DNA of 64,000 nucleotides from Pachyseris speciosa (taxonomy: Eukaryota; Cnidaria; Anthozoa; Scleractinia; Pachyseridae). Positions 48,679 to 59,168 of the stretch are shown here, piece by piece (the stretch's first letter is position 1; the number at the start of each line of letters is the position of its first letter). The position numbers were made by a program, and so were the translations under genes. The notes beneath the pieces are model-generated. The model saw only the letters and a list, made by a program, of their open reading frames with translations, was not told the origin of the DNA and searched no databases. The DNA lies in assembly GCA_016490735.1 (NCBI GenBank), contig JAEMWC010000141.1, forward strand, positions 587,501 through 651,500, given 5' to 3'.

Positions 48679-49105
48679 CAGGGGCACCCAACGACAAGTT
48701 TCGGTAGATATCTGTTCGGTGGAGGGTCATTCGCCTTGCGCTTTCGGCGTCGATTTAAGAGTGCACTCGGATTTTCGTAACTAAAACGTAGCCTAAAAGA
48801 TTCGCAATGGGAAAATCATAGCCCCTGAGGATTTCGGAAGGGTCGTAATTGCTGTTTTTGGCAGTCAAAAACGTCATCTAGCATTTTCGGAAAGAAAATA
48901 GTTCCCTAGAACAGCTTGCATTTTCTCAAAGGAAGATTTTGTTCCCTAATATTTTCGGGTAATTAAAATTTCAGCTAGGGAATCCGAACAGATGAACTTC
49001 TTCTAGCTTATAAAAACATCGCTTTAAACAGAATTCAAACACTATAAGGTACTTAAAAATGCCTTACTACAGCTTTTGGTTGATTTGGCTCGTTGGGTGC
49101 CCCTG
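48679..49105. mobile_element. 427-bp non-autonomous DNA transposon in the tandem repeat
   Basis: Ends CAGGGGCACCCAACGA and TCGTTGGGTGCCCCTG are perfect 16-bp inverted repeats. GGTAAAA occurs on both sides but only once at the same place in the other repeat units, so it is the target duplication (7 bp, or 8 if a shared G counts). A CAG start with a 7-8 bp duplication suggests the hAT superfamily. No transposase is present. Confidence 0.88.
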
Positions 49106-50110
49106 GGTAAAAGTTGTGCGATTGTGAAACAAGTGGCATCATAAGATATCTGAATACTGGACCGTTTCCAACATTCTTTACTTTCCGCTGACTCTGTTTG
49201 TCTCCAACAGCAAACATATCCGGCTCACTTTGGTTGGAGGCTCACATATTTTAAAAGAATGCATTGTTGCCTACGGAACGGGAAGCATAGCTAATTTGGC
49301 TGCATGCATGTCAAAATAGATGACGCGCAAAGCTGGCGGAATTTACATTTATCCCCCGAGTCAAACCACGGAGTTAACTAGGATCACGACGTTCTACTGT
49401 ATTCAGTCTGATGAGGAAATCTCTTAGAACTTAAGCTCTCGCAAGTGTCAAGTGAGTAATAATTACCTGCCAGGTATTGTGCGATCGTGCGGCGAGGGCC
49501 ATAATAAGATATTTGAATGCTAAAATGTTTGCGACATTTATTTACTTTCCGCTGACTCTCTGTGTCTCCAACGGTAACTAGATCTGGTCCCTCCTTAGTC
49601 GACGTACACAAAAATATTCACAATGCGTGGATCACTTTTTTTGCGAGAGTACTGCCGGCTTGTAAAAGAAAATTCAATGGTTTTGCATATTTAATAATCA
49701 AAGGGCCTTAGATATTATTCTCTGTTGAAGTTCAAGAAATCCTCTTCCTACGAATTAAATATGCATGGTGATTTGACACAGAATATAGTGTTATAGTTTG
49801 CAGCTTAGACTTTCGCCTTATAAGTCTCATTGGGCCCGACCGGTATCTATTTTCGCCTTACCGAATCACTTATCACGTCTTGGGTTGTTTTCAAAGGATG
49901 TTTAAGCATATTCTTTCAACTAGCGCTCAAAGAAAAGCAACGAGAATATGCATCGTGATGTTAGCATTTACAGGTTGTCTCGAAGCATGCAAAGTAAAAT
50001 GTTATTCACTTATTGACTGGGAGGGCTGGACGGGGAAATACCTGGCTCGAGGTCATGTCACTGGTGCATCACGTTATGACGTTATGGGACAAGTTATTGA
50101 GGGAAACATT
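49106..50110. other. Diverged duplications and unassigned DNA upstream of the K2P gene
   Basis: Degenerate relatives of the tandem unit run to about 49570. A frame at 49880-50173 (LAFTGCLEACKVKCYSLIDW...) has no recognised domain and runs into the tRNA-like repeat, so it is not called a gene. Confidence 0.45.
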
Positions 50111-50427
50111 GAATATGTGAATGAACATCGCAGCTGTGAACACTACTTAAGCAGCAGTGAAAATAAAGCCTGAAAAAAAATTCAGGCTTGTACGGGATTC
50201 GAACCCACGACCTCTGCGATACCGGTGCAACGCTCTACCGACTGAGCTAACAAGCCATCTGGGAGGTGGTCGTTTTGTTGGTTTGAATATACCCGTGAGT
50301 GGTGAATATATGAGAATGAATGTATGAAAATTATATATTTGAACTGCAGATTAATGATTGAATATGTGAATGAACATCGCAGTTGTGAACAGTACTTAAG
50401 CAGTAGTGAAAATAAAGCCTGAAAGGA
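50111..50427. repeat. Repeat unit around a tRNA-like sequence
   Basis: GAACATCGCAGCTGTGAACA...AGTGAAAATAAAGCCTGA at 50124-50174 recurs as a direct copy at 50367-50421, flanking the tRNA-like sequence. The same words occur in inverted form around the copy at 954. Confidence 0.7.
50185..50256 (-). tRNA. tRNA-Thr(GGT)-like sequence, probably a tRNA-derived repeat
   Basis: A 72-nt cloverleaf on the minus strand with a perfect acceptor stem (GGCTTGT/ACAAGCC). The D arm is GCTCAGTCGGTAGAGC, the T arm GTGGGTTCGAATCCCGT. The anticodon position reads GGT, but position 33 is C instead of the invariant U and the anticodon stem has an A-C mismatch. Flanking repeats are shared with 905-1135. Confidence 0.5.
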
Positions 50428-50429
50428 AA

Positions 50430-51694
50430 CATGAGGGAAACTTGTCACAGTACTAAAATACATTATTTGATGTAAGTGTAACATCCCTGTCACGCCATTT
50501 ACTCCATTAATTGCGGGAAGTTGAACATGCAGACTTCCTCATTTCGCGACGATTGTTATAACGCTATGTACAGCGAGTTTTAAAAGAGTTCTACATTGTA
50601 GTGTGTGGCAAAACTAATGCCCTCAGATACGTTATGACACTTCTAATGACTTCGAGAATATATCCAATTTTTTCGTGAAACGCCAAGAAATTGAATTAAT
50701 TTCTTTTTCCTCAAATTAAGAGTGGTCAGTTGAGTGATTTTGATTAACAGAAATATCATTGAACATTAAATTAGTTAACGGTGGTTAAAGTCCGGTGACT
50801 ATTGCCCCTTTCGTCTGGTTCCCTGAAACAAAATAAAAACCTACAATAATAAAATCTTCAAAAGTGAAGGAGAACTGCTTTTGGAAGTTCAGTAAGTTTA
50901 TTATCCCAGTGAGGCAAAAAAGTCGAAGAAAGTCCTCAGATGTTTGGGTCCTCTCAGGAAACTTTTGAAACGCCCACTCTTCATAGCGTCTTGATAGCGC
51001 TTACTTTTTGAAACGTCACCTTTGATGGAAGGTGGTATCTAGTTGCAGCTAGAAGCAGTAAATTTGAGCGGTGCATATGAAAAGCGTTGAACGAGGAATA
51101 AAATTTAAAACGTTACCAAAAAGAAATTTTAACATTCATTTAACAAACTGAAAACACAAACCGGCCTCTTGCACATCTTTGTGTGATCAGGGGTTGTTTA
51201 ACCGCCTTAGGTATTCTCTGTCAAATAGTTGCACCCTAACTTACCTTTTTTGCAACTCTCATGTGAAGGTCGATACTTCTACCAGTAATGTCCAGAGTCA
51301 CAGACACATGTCACCTCCTTATCCGTACAAATAAACCGGCTTGCATGAAGAATCCATTGCTTTCTGTAATGCATGCGCATCTGCTTCGCGCGCCTACTAA
51401 TTTATGCATATCTCTGAGCCCCGCCTGATTGTGTGTGTATGAGAGACGCCAAGGACTATATTGCCGGTATGAGACTTGCATGAATTCGAAGTCGGCATGG
51501 CTGTGACGAGCTCTTAACTGGTGTTAAATTTACTTTCAGCTTATGACATTTCTTTCTGGCATCGTCAAGGTCTTGTTAAGCATTAAAGCCACCCTGCCAC
51601 GTTGGGCTCGCGCAAACACTCGCGCCTAAATTCCGATACGTACACTGAACTATTTTACAAATTAATACCTACTTTTTCCTCTCAGGGTTTTAGT
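50430..51694. other. Upstream region of the intact K2P gene
   Basis: No repeat ends or frames recognised. A likely acceptor (TTTTTCCTCTCAG at about 51673-51685) just before the ATG implies a 5' UTR exon somewhere in this stretch. Confidence 0.5.
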
Positions 51695-51986
51695 ATGCCA
51701 AACAAACTGAAAGTCGCTCTTGGAAGAACTCTTCTACTAACTGCGTACATTATGTTTGGATCGTGGCTGTTTCATTTCATAGAAAAGACTCCAATTACCT
51801 ACAGTGAAATGTCAGCTAAAATGCTCGACGATTTGTATCGGAAATGCAACATTTCAGTATGCCTGAACCGCTCTCAGTTCATGAACTTTGCTAAGCAGGC
51901 ATATGAAGCCGTCAAGGTGGGAAGAAAGGTGGATTGGAGCTTTCTCAATGCGAGTACTTACGTGTTCTCGATAGTAACAACAATAG
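51695..51986 (+). CDS. Two-pore-domain K+ channel (K2P), exon 1 (gene spans 51695-53466)
   Basis: First exon of an intact background K+ channel: 51695-51986 plus 52805-53466 gives 954 bases, 317 aa, within the usual 300-500 aa. The ATG at 51695 follows an acceptor by nine bases and opens MPNKLKVALGR just before M1 (TLLLTAYIMFGSWLFHFIE, residues 12-30). The cap has a Cys pair (RKCNISVC) and N-glycosylation sequons (NIS, NRS, NAS). In animal K2Ps a cap cysteine links the dimer. Pore helix 1 is DWSFLNASTYVFSIVTTIG. The donor splits the filter glycine codon (G|GTAAGA, phase 1). Confidence 0.92.
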
Positions 51987-52804
51987 GTAAGAGCAACCTA
52001 GACGGTAGCCTCGCAGCTCCTATAAGCTCTAAATTTCAGTGGCAGGGATAGTGTCGCAGCCCTATTGTTTTGGGGATAGGGTCCATTGTTTGTGTTATTT
52101 GTTCTTTTGTCTCACCTGAAGGGGGTCTCCAATCAGGTGAGACCTTGTAAGAGCTGCGAGGTGACCCAACCTAGAGTCATTGTTTACAGTGTTTTTCTTA
52201 TAAGAAAAACAACACATAAAGCGGTTGTAAACATGGTGAAGCAATGCATTTTATGAAATCTGACTTGACGTTTCGTATGTGGCAACATACATTTTCAAAA
52301 GTAACAGTTATGACATGAAAAACTAATTGTGTTTAAAAAGAAATTGCGAGTGATCTGGGTAAGAAACACCAAGTCAGATTTCATAAAATGCATTGCTTCA
52401 CCATGTTTATAACCGTTTTATGTGTTGTTTTTCTTATTAAACTTCGATGGCCGAAGGACAAGAGTCCTTATGATAGTGATTTTCTTTCTTTGCATCTCAG
52501 CGCTTGGGGTTTAGGTTGGGGGTGGGGGGAGGGGGGTGGGGCTTAAGGAGGAAAGGGACTGAGGGAACTTCAATCATACTAGGTAAACCTAAACCTTGCT
52601 CCTATCATCTCTTACTGTAAAATAATTGTCTCCTCAGGCGGCCATCATTTGTTGCTTTGTCGAATTAAACCGAGTATGCGCAGCTCATGATATATCACTT
52701 TTTCTGCCCCCTGACGCTATGAACTTTCGTTTCAATGTTTCATGCTCTTCATGAGCGGTTGATTCATTGGCACTCGCAAAGCTAACATTTTTTGTTTTCA
52801 CCAG
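51987..52804 (+). other. Intron of the intact K2P gene
   Basis: A GT-AG intron of 818 bp. It contains a TA-flanked foldback transposon at 52203-52434 and a G-rich stretch at 52518-52542. Confidence 0.8.
52203..52434. mobile_element. Foldback MITE in the K2P intron, TA duplication
   Basis: Arms of about 65 bp (AGAAAAACAACACATAAAGC..., inverse at the right) with a 100-nt loop; TA flanks both ends. The transcript of this intron would fold into a long hairpin. Confidence 0.8.
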
Positions 52805-53466
52805 GCTATGGTCACATGACACCCCAGACAGAGTTGGGCCAGGGTTTAACGGTCCCTTACGCTCTGGTCGGTCTGCCGATTTGCATGTTTGCTCTGAAGG
52901 CAATTGGTGAAGCAATCGTCAACGGCATACGCTCCCTTATTATTAAAATCGAAAAGTGCTTGTTACATAGGTCACGCGTTCACAGAGCCAGAGTAAAAAC
53001 ATTTATTGGGACATGTCTATTGATGGCAATGTTCATTCTCTTGGGAACCGTCATGGAAGTAGTAGCCGAGGATTGGAGCTTCGTGGAAGGCATCTACGTT
53101 TGGTTTGTTACATTTGCAACCATTGGTTTCGGTGACTACATACCTCTCCAAGGGCTGGAACAGAAGGCTGAATACAGAGATAAAGGGATTTGGGTTGTCA
53201 TTTTTGGCTTAGCGTTTTTCATGTTGGCGGGTCTTTGCGTGGTCTCCGCCGTACTGACTTCACTCGTTGATGCGGCCGAGGAACTAAGAGATAAATCTTT
53301 TCTTGGTGGACGGATTAAGAGAAACAAGGTGTTGAGGACTGCAAAGTACACATTTGACAATGGAGACAAATACAAACAACCACGTCGCAACGCTTTTGTA
53401 CTTGGTGGAAGAATTTGGCCAAAGAATCCAAGACATAGGCCCAGGGCAAGATCAAGATCTTTTTGA
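52805..53466 (+). CDS. K2P channel exon 2
   Basis: The acceptor TTTTCACCAG|GC completes filter 1 as TIGYGHMTPQT (residues 96-106). M2 is LTVPYALVGLPICMFALKAI. After a basic linker (HRSRVHRARVK), M3 is FIGTCLLMAMFILLGTVME. Pore 2 is YVWFVTFATIGFGDY, with GFG at residues 205-207; GFG instead of GYG in the second filter is common in K2Ps. M4 is WVVIFGLAFFMLAGLCVVSA and leads into LTSLVDAAEELR. The cytoplasmic tail of about 60 residues is strongly basic, ending PRHRPRARSRSF, with possible PKA/PKC-type serines. TGA is at 53464-53466. AATAAA at 53554-53559 lies just before the Penelope insertion. Confidence 0.93.
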
Positions 53467-53656
53467 AAAAGGCAAATAATTTTTTAGCCTGGGTCGCTTT
53501 TTCCTCGTATGCTTCTTGTGGCACAAGAATCATAAACAAATAAGTAGTTGAAGAATAAAAAATATTGTTTTCCTGCTCTGGAATCATGATTTTAAAACGT
53601 AAAAAAATATAAAATTTTTTTCCTGTACTCAGAGCACAATTAAAAGACTTAAAAAA

Positions 53657-53697
53657 GTGGAATATTTCGTTCGGATCAACCGAACTTCGTCAGCCAC
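53657..53697 (-). ncRNA. Hammerhead-like motif, left arm of the Penelope pair
   Basis: Identical by eye to the motif at 4814-4854 on the minus strand: GTGG-CTGACGA-A-stem-GAAA-TATT-CCAC. Confidence 0.6.
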
Positions 53698-54027
53698 AAT
53701 GTAAATTTGAAAGTTAAGAAGGGTTATATAATGAACCCAAGGGAGCTAAGATGGTGTCATAGATTCTGGCTAATTCGAACCCATTGTCTCTGTTCAAGGA
53801 GGGCTTACGTAATTTTATCTCAATTGCCTCCCTTATGCGGCGTTTGAAAGTGTTACTTTCCGTGGCAAGAACTTTTGTTTTACTGGAATCCACCGAATGA
53901 CCTGTGAGGTGGCAATGTAAACCCTCCTTGAACAGAGACAATGGGTTCGAATTAGCCAGAATCTATGACACTATCTTAGCTCCCTCGGGTCCATTATATA
54001 ACCCTTCTTAACTTTCAAATTTACATT

Positions 54028-54068
54028 GTGGCTGACGAAGTTCGGTTGATCCGAACGAAATATTCCAC
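54028..54068 (+). ncRNA. Hammerhead-like motif, right arm of the Penelope pair
   Basis: The same motif on the + strand, the mirror of the one at 53657. Conserved core strands CTGACGA and GAAA and the GTGG/CCAC closing stem are unchanged. Confidence 0.6.
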
Positions 54069-54119
54069 TTTTTTAAGTCTTTTAATTGTGCTCTGAGTAC
54101 AGGAAAAAATTTTTTTTTT

Positions 54120-54614
54120 TTACGTTTTAAAATAAGTAGTTATTGTGAAATGGTTGAATATTGGATGAAATAAGAAACAGGTTTTTAAAACAAATATAAT
54201 ACAAAAAACTTGCAGTATCAAACTTAGCAAAAAGGCAAATTTCTTCAAAATTTAAGTCTATATTTATCATGTTGTTTATTCTGCTGTTTTCATTTGCAAT
54301 GTTTTTATTATTATTCCATACGAACGAGAATGAGAAATCTAATGAAAAGTGGCGGATTTACGATATCAATTGCTCCGTGCTTTGAGCGATAACCACACAC
54401 CTACTTTCAATGAATCTGTGTTAAAACATTAAGAAGAAATCGCTTCAAATTTTAATACTTAATGCTGCAGTGCTATTGAGAAAGGCTCCTTCTAGCAACA
54501 TGCCACGATAATAAAATGTATTACGTTTGTCTCACTATGTACTAAGTTGAGATATAAGATAACAAAGTTTTGGCTGCTTACCGCTAGTTACCGGTGGTTA
54601 CATTAGAGTTTTTC
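54120..54614. other. Intergenic, nothing recognisable
   Basis: AT-rich, without frames, repeat ends or RNA signatures. Confidence 0.5.
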
Positions 54615-54618
54615 TTAA

Positions 54619-54985
54619 AGTGCGGCTAACCCCAAATTCATTTTTTCGCTAAAACAAATCTTAGCACTTGTTTGAAACGCATTGCTCCTTTTGTTTTAAA
54701 TCAAATCTTGAAGTTTTATACCCATCATCTAACACACGAGCGTGGTCTATTCCAGATGTGACGTCACAAATTGATTTGCATCGCGGCAAGTATTTCGAAA
54801 CATGCATGCAAAGGAACAAAACCAGGAATAAAACCACACCCCTTCTGACTCGGTCGTGTGCCAAATTATGCTTAGTTTATCGTAATTAAGTTTTGAATAC
54901 CAGACAAAAACTTGAAATAAAGGCTCAATGTTTCGGAATGCATGCGAAGTTTTAATTTTTTTAATATTTCGGGGTTAGGTACACT
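54619..54985. mobile_element. 367-bp TTAA-flanked MITE
   Basis: Ends AGTGCGGCTAACCCC and GGGGTTAGGTACACT with TTAA at 54615-54618 and 54986-54989. The ends match the 2.0-kb element at 24347-26351. The middle (CCATCATCTAACACACGAGC, GACGTCACAAATTGATTTG) resembles the foldback element at 39315-39544. Confidence 0.8.
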
Positions 54986-54989
54986 TTAA

Positions 54990-57654
54990 CCTGCGAACAG
55001 GCGGTTTTATTAAACTCGCAATCGGTTGGGAGTGGCGAAGCTACTAATTTTGCTCGCCGGTGAGGGGGGGGGGGGGGGGGGGGGGGTGGGGCTTCGCTCA
55101 GCTCACGGAAAGTTTTTCTCCCAGTGCGCTTGCTGCACCCATCACCTCAAAAAAGAAGCCTAATGACAAGCCAACTAACACCAGAGGGAATATAGGGGAC
55201 TATGAATAGTCTATAACCTTGATGTAATGCATTGATTACTGATCTATGTCACACTCACCACAAGCTTGAGGCTCGATTTTAGTGCTTGCTTTAGGGGTTC
55301 GTATTCGCCGAAGTCCTGCACACTTTTAACTACCTTACCACATTTTACTTTTGCGAAAATGAAGTGATTATGCATATATGTTTAAAACCCTTTTATTACC
55401 GTTCTGAGTCCATTTCTGATTCAATGCCTTCGTCGTCCAAATGATCAATGTCTTCTGCACCAAGTTCTTCAGTATTTAGTTTCCTACAGTCAGTAATATT
55501 CCCATTTTCGCGCTCCTTATAATTGAGCCCAAACAAAAACTTGAACCTTTCAATGGAAACGGTGAGTGCACAGTACAAAAGAAGGGGTTTAATGAACAAA
55601 AACAATCGCTCTGTATGTGCGTTTTACATTTTGGTACATTTCTTTGCCAGCCTCCGCAAAACAACAAAGCAAAATTAACCTCCCTAGTGACTCCATGCTT
55701 GGGGACGTTGACGGTGATTTCTAGGATGACGGACTATCGTTAGTAAATGTACATCTTTAACGGTATGAACTGATCCCCTCATTAAAAGAAATCGCGTAAG
55801 ACACATTTTTTATATCGATTTATCGAGGAAATCGCGAAAATAAAGTGACTCAGAAGTGTCCCGAAGTATGACCATCCCCAAATAGCGAAATTTGATTGTC
55901 GAAAAATAAAGGGTAATAGCTCATAGACAATTCTCTCATGGCCCTTTTTGTGGCATATGCTTGTATGCAACTTCTTCTTTTAAACTGGTTGCGCGTTCTC
56001 ATAGTAATCAAAGTAATTGCAAAGGGGAGGGGGAGAGGGAAGTGGGGAAGAGGGAATCACTGGAGAAGACAAGCTGCCTCAATGGAGAAAGCTAGTGGAT
56101 AGCATGAAAATCACATCATAGAATATAATGGAAGAAGAGAACGAAGACGGGAGAGAAGAAGCAGAAAATATCGTTTCTAATCACGTTCAAAGCAGTGTTA
56201 TAATAGGCAAGTTTCGAATTGTGGTAGAATAAAAAAGCAGAGTCGAGGTTACTCCCACAATTGGAAACTAGCCTATTATGCTCTGATTAAGGCCAGAAGT
56301 CTTGACACTGATTGCACGTTTTTCCCAGCGCTTGTCCCCGGTCACGTAAATAACAATAAATAAATAAATTTGTTCTATATTATTCATGACACTGTTTGCA
56401 TTCGCCACGCCCGTTGAGTAATTATAGTTCTTTTGATGCACAGCGTAACGCTACGCTGAATTCGCTGTAATATTGTTATCCTGCGTGCAAGATTTGACTA
56501 CTACTCAAATTGGTAGCTCACAAAATTTGAAAAAGAAAAGATGCCGGTTTTAATACTTATTTTTGCTAAATTTCTGCACACCCCACTTCGGGTCACATGA
56601 AGATTGCCATTGAAAGGTAGATGGAATGCCCAAATGGTGGCATATTGGGCATTAGGGCTGAAGATAAGTGTATCCCCGGCCGAGTGCCTTAGTATTCTTA
56701 CCAATCTTAGGCGCCGGGGTTGTTCGAAAGCCGATTAACCCTAATCCACATGGAGATTAAAAATTAACCAAGGGGTTTATTTCTCTATCCATGAATGTTG
56801 TTCAACACTGATATTCTGCAAAATTTTAGATTAGAGGACGCCAATCCTGAAAAGGAAACAGCGGCAAAAGAAACTTCATTCAAAAGTTAAAAGCTGCAAC
56901 CAAATTTTACTCTAATCCTGGATTAGGTTAATCGGATTTCGAGCAACCAGGCCCGCGTGTTCACGGGGAGAAATGAAAAAGAAAAAAGTCAGTGGCTCAT
57001 TCTCTCGAGCGTAATGCTTGTGCAACGTACACCTAAACCTGAATACTCCAGTTGAAATACGCGCTTGGTTAGCTGATTGTCCTCCTCCTCCAGAAGCTTT
57101 TACCCTAATAGTGATCAACACTTGCGTTTTCCAGCTCCTCCTTAATCACTTCAAAAACCAAGAAAATGTTTATAATCATATTTGCTTTGAGTAATCTATA
57201 ACGTAATATATTCAATCTAGTATGCTTTCCATTTGTCGGCCTCAATTACCAGTCGCCGGACGGTTTGTAAATAGAATGCACAATTTTGAATGGCTGGTTC
57301 GAATACATTCCCCAAACTGTACATTCTGAAAATGATATAACTCAGAGAAGTGGTACATCTATGTAGCTAGTCATTCAAATAAGTGCCCTCCGTTTGCAAA
57401 TTTATTCGTATGTCTTGACAGGTGTCCCTAACGGAAAGCGCTCTTACTCAAAAAGATGAGCGATGCTAATTTCCATCATACTTAGTAATAACTGATAGAT
57501 ATAGAATATCGTGGTGAATATTGATCAAACTATCTGACTGGACCCTGGGGGCTTAAAATGCTTTAATAAATTAAATCCTATTTTATGGGCACAACTTCAC
57601 CTGCTGGCAGTGTCACATTTGTCGGCTAAAGAGGTTTCGTTTCCCAGCGTCAGG
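54990..57654. other. Intergenic region upstream of the last K2P exon
   Basis: Contains a G run at 55066-55086 and a small inverted repeat at 56203-56281 (ATAATAGGC...GCCTATTAT, about 24-bp arms). A minus-strand frame at 55396-55605 ends in an acidic tail (ELGAEDIDHLDDEGIESEMD) but has no identifiable domain. Nothing else is seen. Confidence 0.45.
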
Positions 57655-57940
57655 ATGAAAGCTCTGGTTGGGAGAAGTCTATTCAGAACTTTTCTTCTGG
57701 TTGCCTACCTCCTTCTTGGATCGTTGCTTTTTCATTACGTAGAAAGGACACCGATCAGCTATAGTGAGATGTCTGTTATTATGCTAGAGGAGTTGTATCG
57801 AAAGCATAACCTATCCTTGAATCAGTCCGAATTTAAAGAGTTTGCTAACGATGTCTTCAAAGCCGTGAACGTTGGAAGGAAAGTAGACTGGACATTTCTC
57901 AATGCGTCTTCGTATGTGTTTACCGTACTCACGACAATAG
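57655..57940 (+). CDS. Two-pore-domain K+ channel (K2P), exon 1 only
   Basis: Close paralogue of the exon at 51695. The ATG at 57655 follows a likely acceptor (TTTCCCAGCGTCAG|G). M1 is about FRTFLLVAYLLLGSLLFHYV (residues 10-29). The cap has TPISYSEM, like TPITYSEM in the neighbour, and sequons NLS, NQS, NAS. Pore helix 1 is DWTFLNASSYVFTVLTTIG. The donor G|GTGAGA splits the glycine codon in phase 1, as in the other copies. The frame is intact. No matching exon 2 (GYG, M2-M4) is found from 57941 to the window end, where Penelope and palindromic elements fill the DNA. The gene is either continued past the window or truncated. Confidence 0.85.
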
Positions 57941-58529
57941 GTGAGAGCCTGTGGATAACGAATGTTAAATTAATTGATATCGAATGTTAATCTTGCTCAT
58001 TGGGCCCAGACGATTTACCAGCTTGACTTATACGTTTCAGTATTATAATAAGCAGCTTTGATTATCCGAACGCATGTTTTGCTTATCTCACAACATGCCG
58101 TCCATGGTAGAAACCATGTTATAATCTAACCGATAGCAACATACATTTTGTCACTTTGACCTGGTATCCTAGTTACCGTTAAACATTAGAGTTTGCTTTA
58201 TAGAAAGCAACCATGAAGAAGGTAATCAACGAAAAACACAGGCCCTACATAACTTTGCAAAACTTCTTGGGAAATCTGTCTTACGCAGGCACCGAAATCA
58301 CCGATGTATTCTCTTATGGTGCTAGATTTGTTTTATTGATATTATATTGTGATAACCATATTTATTTTTCATGAGGCCTTGAATAATATAAAAGATGCTT
58401 GGTCTTGCATCTTAATGAGAAAGCTGTTGGTGGAACACCTTGATTAAATATAGTTATATTAATAATCCGCTGATACGTTCATCATCAAGGATTCGAACGG
58501 ATACCTCTCTACCAGTGTTTACAGATAGC

Positions 58530-58945
58530 CTACACACACTGACCAGTACCTAGCGTATGATTCACACCACCCACAATCTGTAAAACGCGGTATTGTCAAG
58601 TGCCTGTACGATCGATCTAAACACCTCATAACAAAACCATCAGTTATCTCTCATGAAAAGAAACACCTCTCATCGGTCCTTGTTTCCAACGGTTATCCGT
58701 TTTCGTTTGTAAAAAATCTTACGAAAACCAAGGGACGAACAACCACTAAAGAACCTGAACCCGAAATTAAATCTACTGTGGTTCTGCCATACGTCAAAGG
58801 CACATCGGAGGCTCTTCGCCATTGCCTACAACAACAAGGAATACGGACTGTTTTCAGATCTGACACAACTCTTAGATCACACCTAGTGCGACCTAAGCAC
58901 ATTGTCGATCCAGTAAAACAAGACGGAGTAGTCGGGGGGAGATGA
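58530..58945 (+). pseudogene. Penelope-like element fragment (region after the reverse transcriptase)
   Basis: The frame reads TDQYLAYDSHHPQSVKRGIV, then KCLYDRSKHLIT, HLSSVLVSNGYPFSFV, VVLPYVKGTSEALRHCL and LRSHLVRPKHIVDPVKQDGV. This is the linker between polymerase and GIY-YIG domains of Penelope-like elements. It breaks off at GVV where the endonuclease should begin. It lies downstream of the K2P donor at 57941. Confidence 0.8.
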
Positions 58946-59115
58946 GAGCTGTAACGTTTGGACGACAGGTGGAGGATAAAAACGGAAAAACTGGCATTTA
59001 CGCTCTCAAAATAACGAAATATCCACATAGACGCACCCGCAGACGCACCCGCAGAAGATGTGTTACAAGAAGGGCCTCTAAATTAATAATTATATCGTAA
59101 TCTAATTATTGAATA

Positions 59116-59117
<2 letters not shown>

Positions 59118-59165
<48 letters not shown>
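59118..59165. repeat. (AAT)n microsatellite
   Basis: About 16 AAT units. Confidence 0.95.

Positions 59166-59168
<3 letters not shown>

Larger units (their letters stand above)
53595..54117. mobile_element. Palindromic pair of Penelope-like 3' ends
   Basis: A minus-oriented 3' fragment (53595-53918) abuts a plus-oriented one (53919-54117). Both end in the same terminus (TCCTGTACTCAGAGC and inverse) and then A/T-rich tracts; even the flanking ACGTTTTAAA is mirrored. The minus part encodes the endonuclease C-terminus (HCHLTGHSVDSSKTKVLATE, ELARIYDTILAP) and is about 95% identical to the fragment at 4785-5285. The paired arms are about 200 bp with a 110-nt loop. Confidence 0.85.

Noticed and set aside
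49880..50173. 97-codon frame with several cysteines
   Set aside because: No known domain, and its 3' third is the dispersed tRNA-flanking repeat.
55396..55605. Possible C-terminal exon with an acidic tail on the minus strand
   Set aside because: Only 69 codons, no recognised domain, no clear acceptor and no upstream partner exon.
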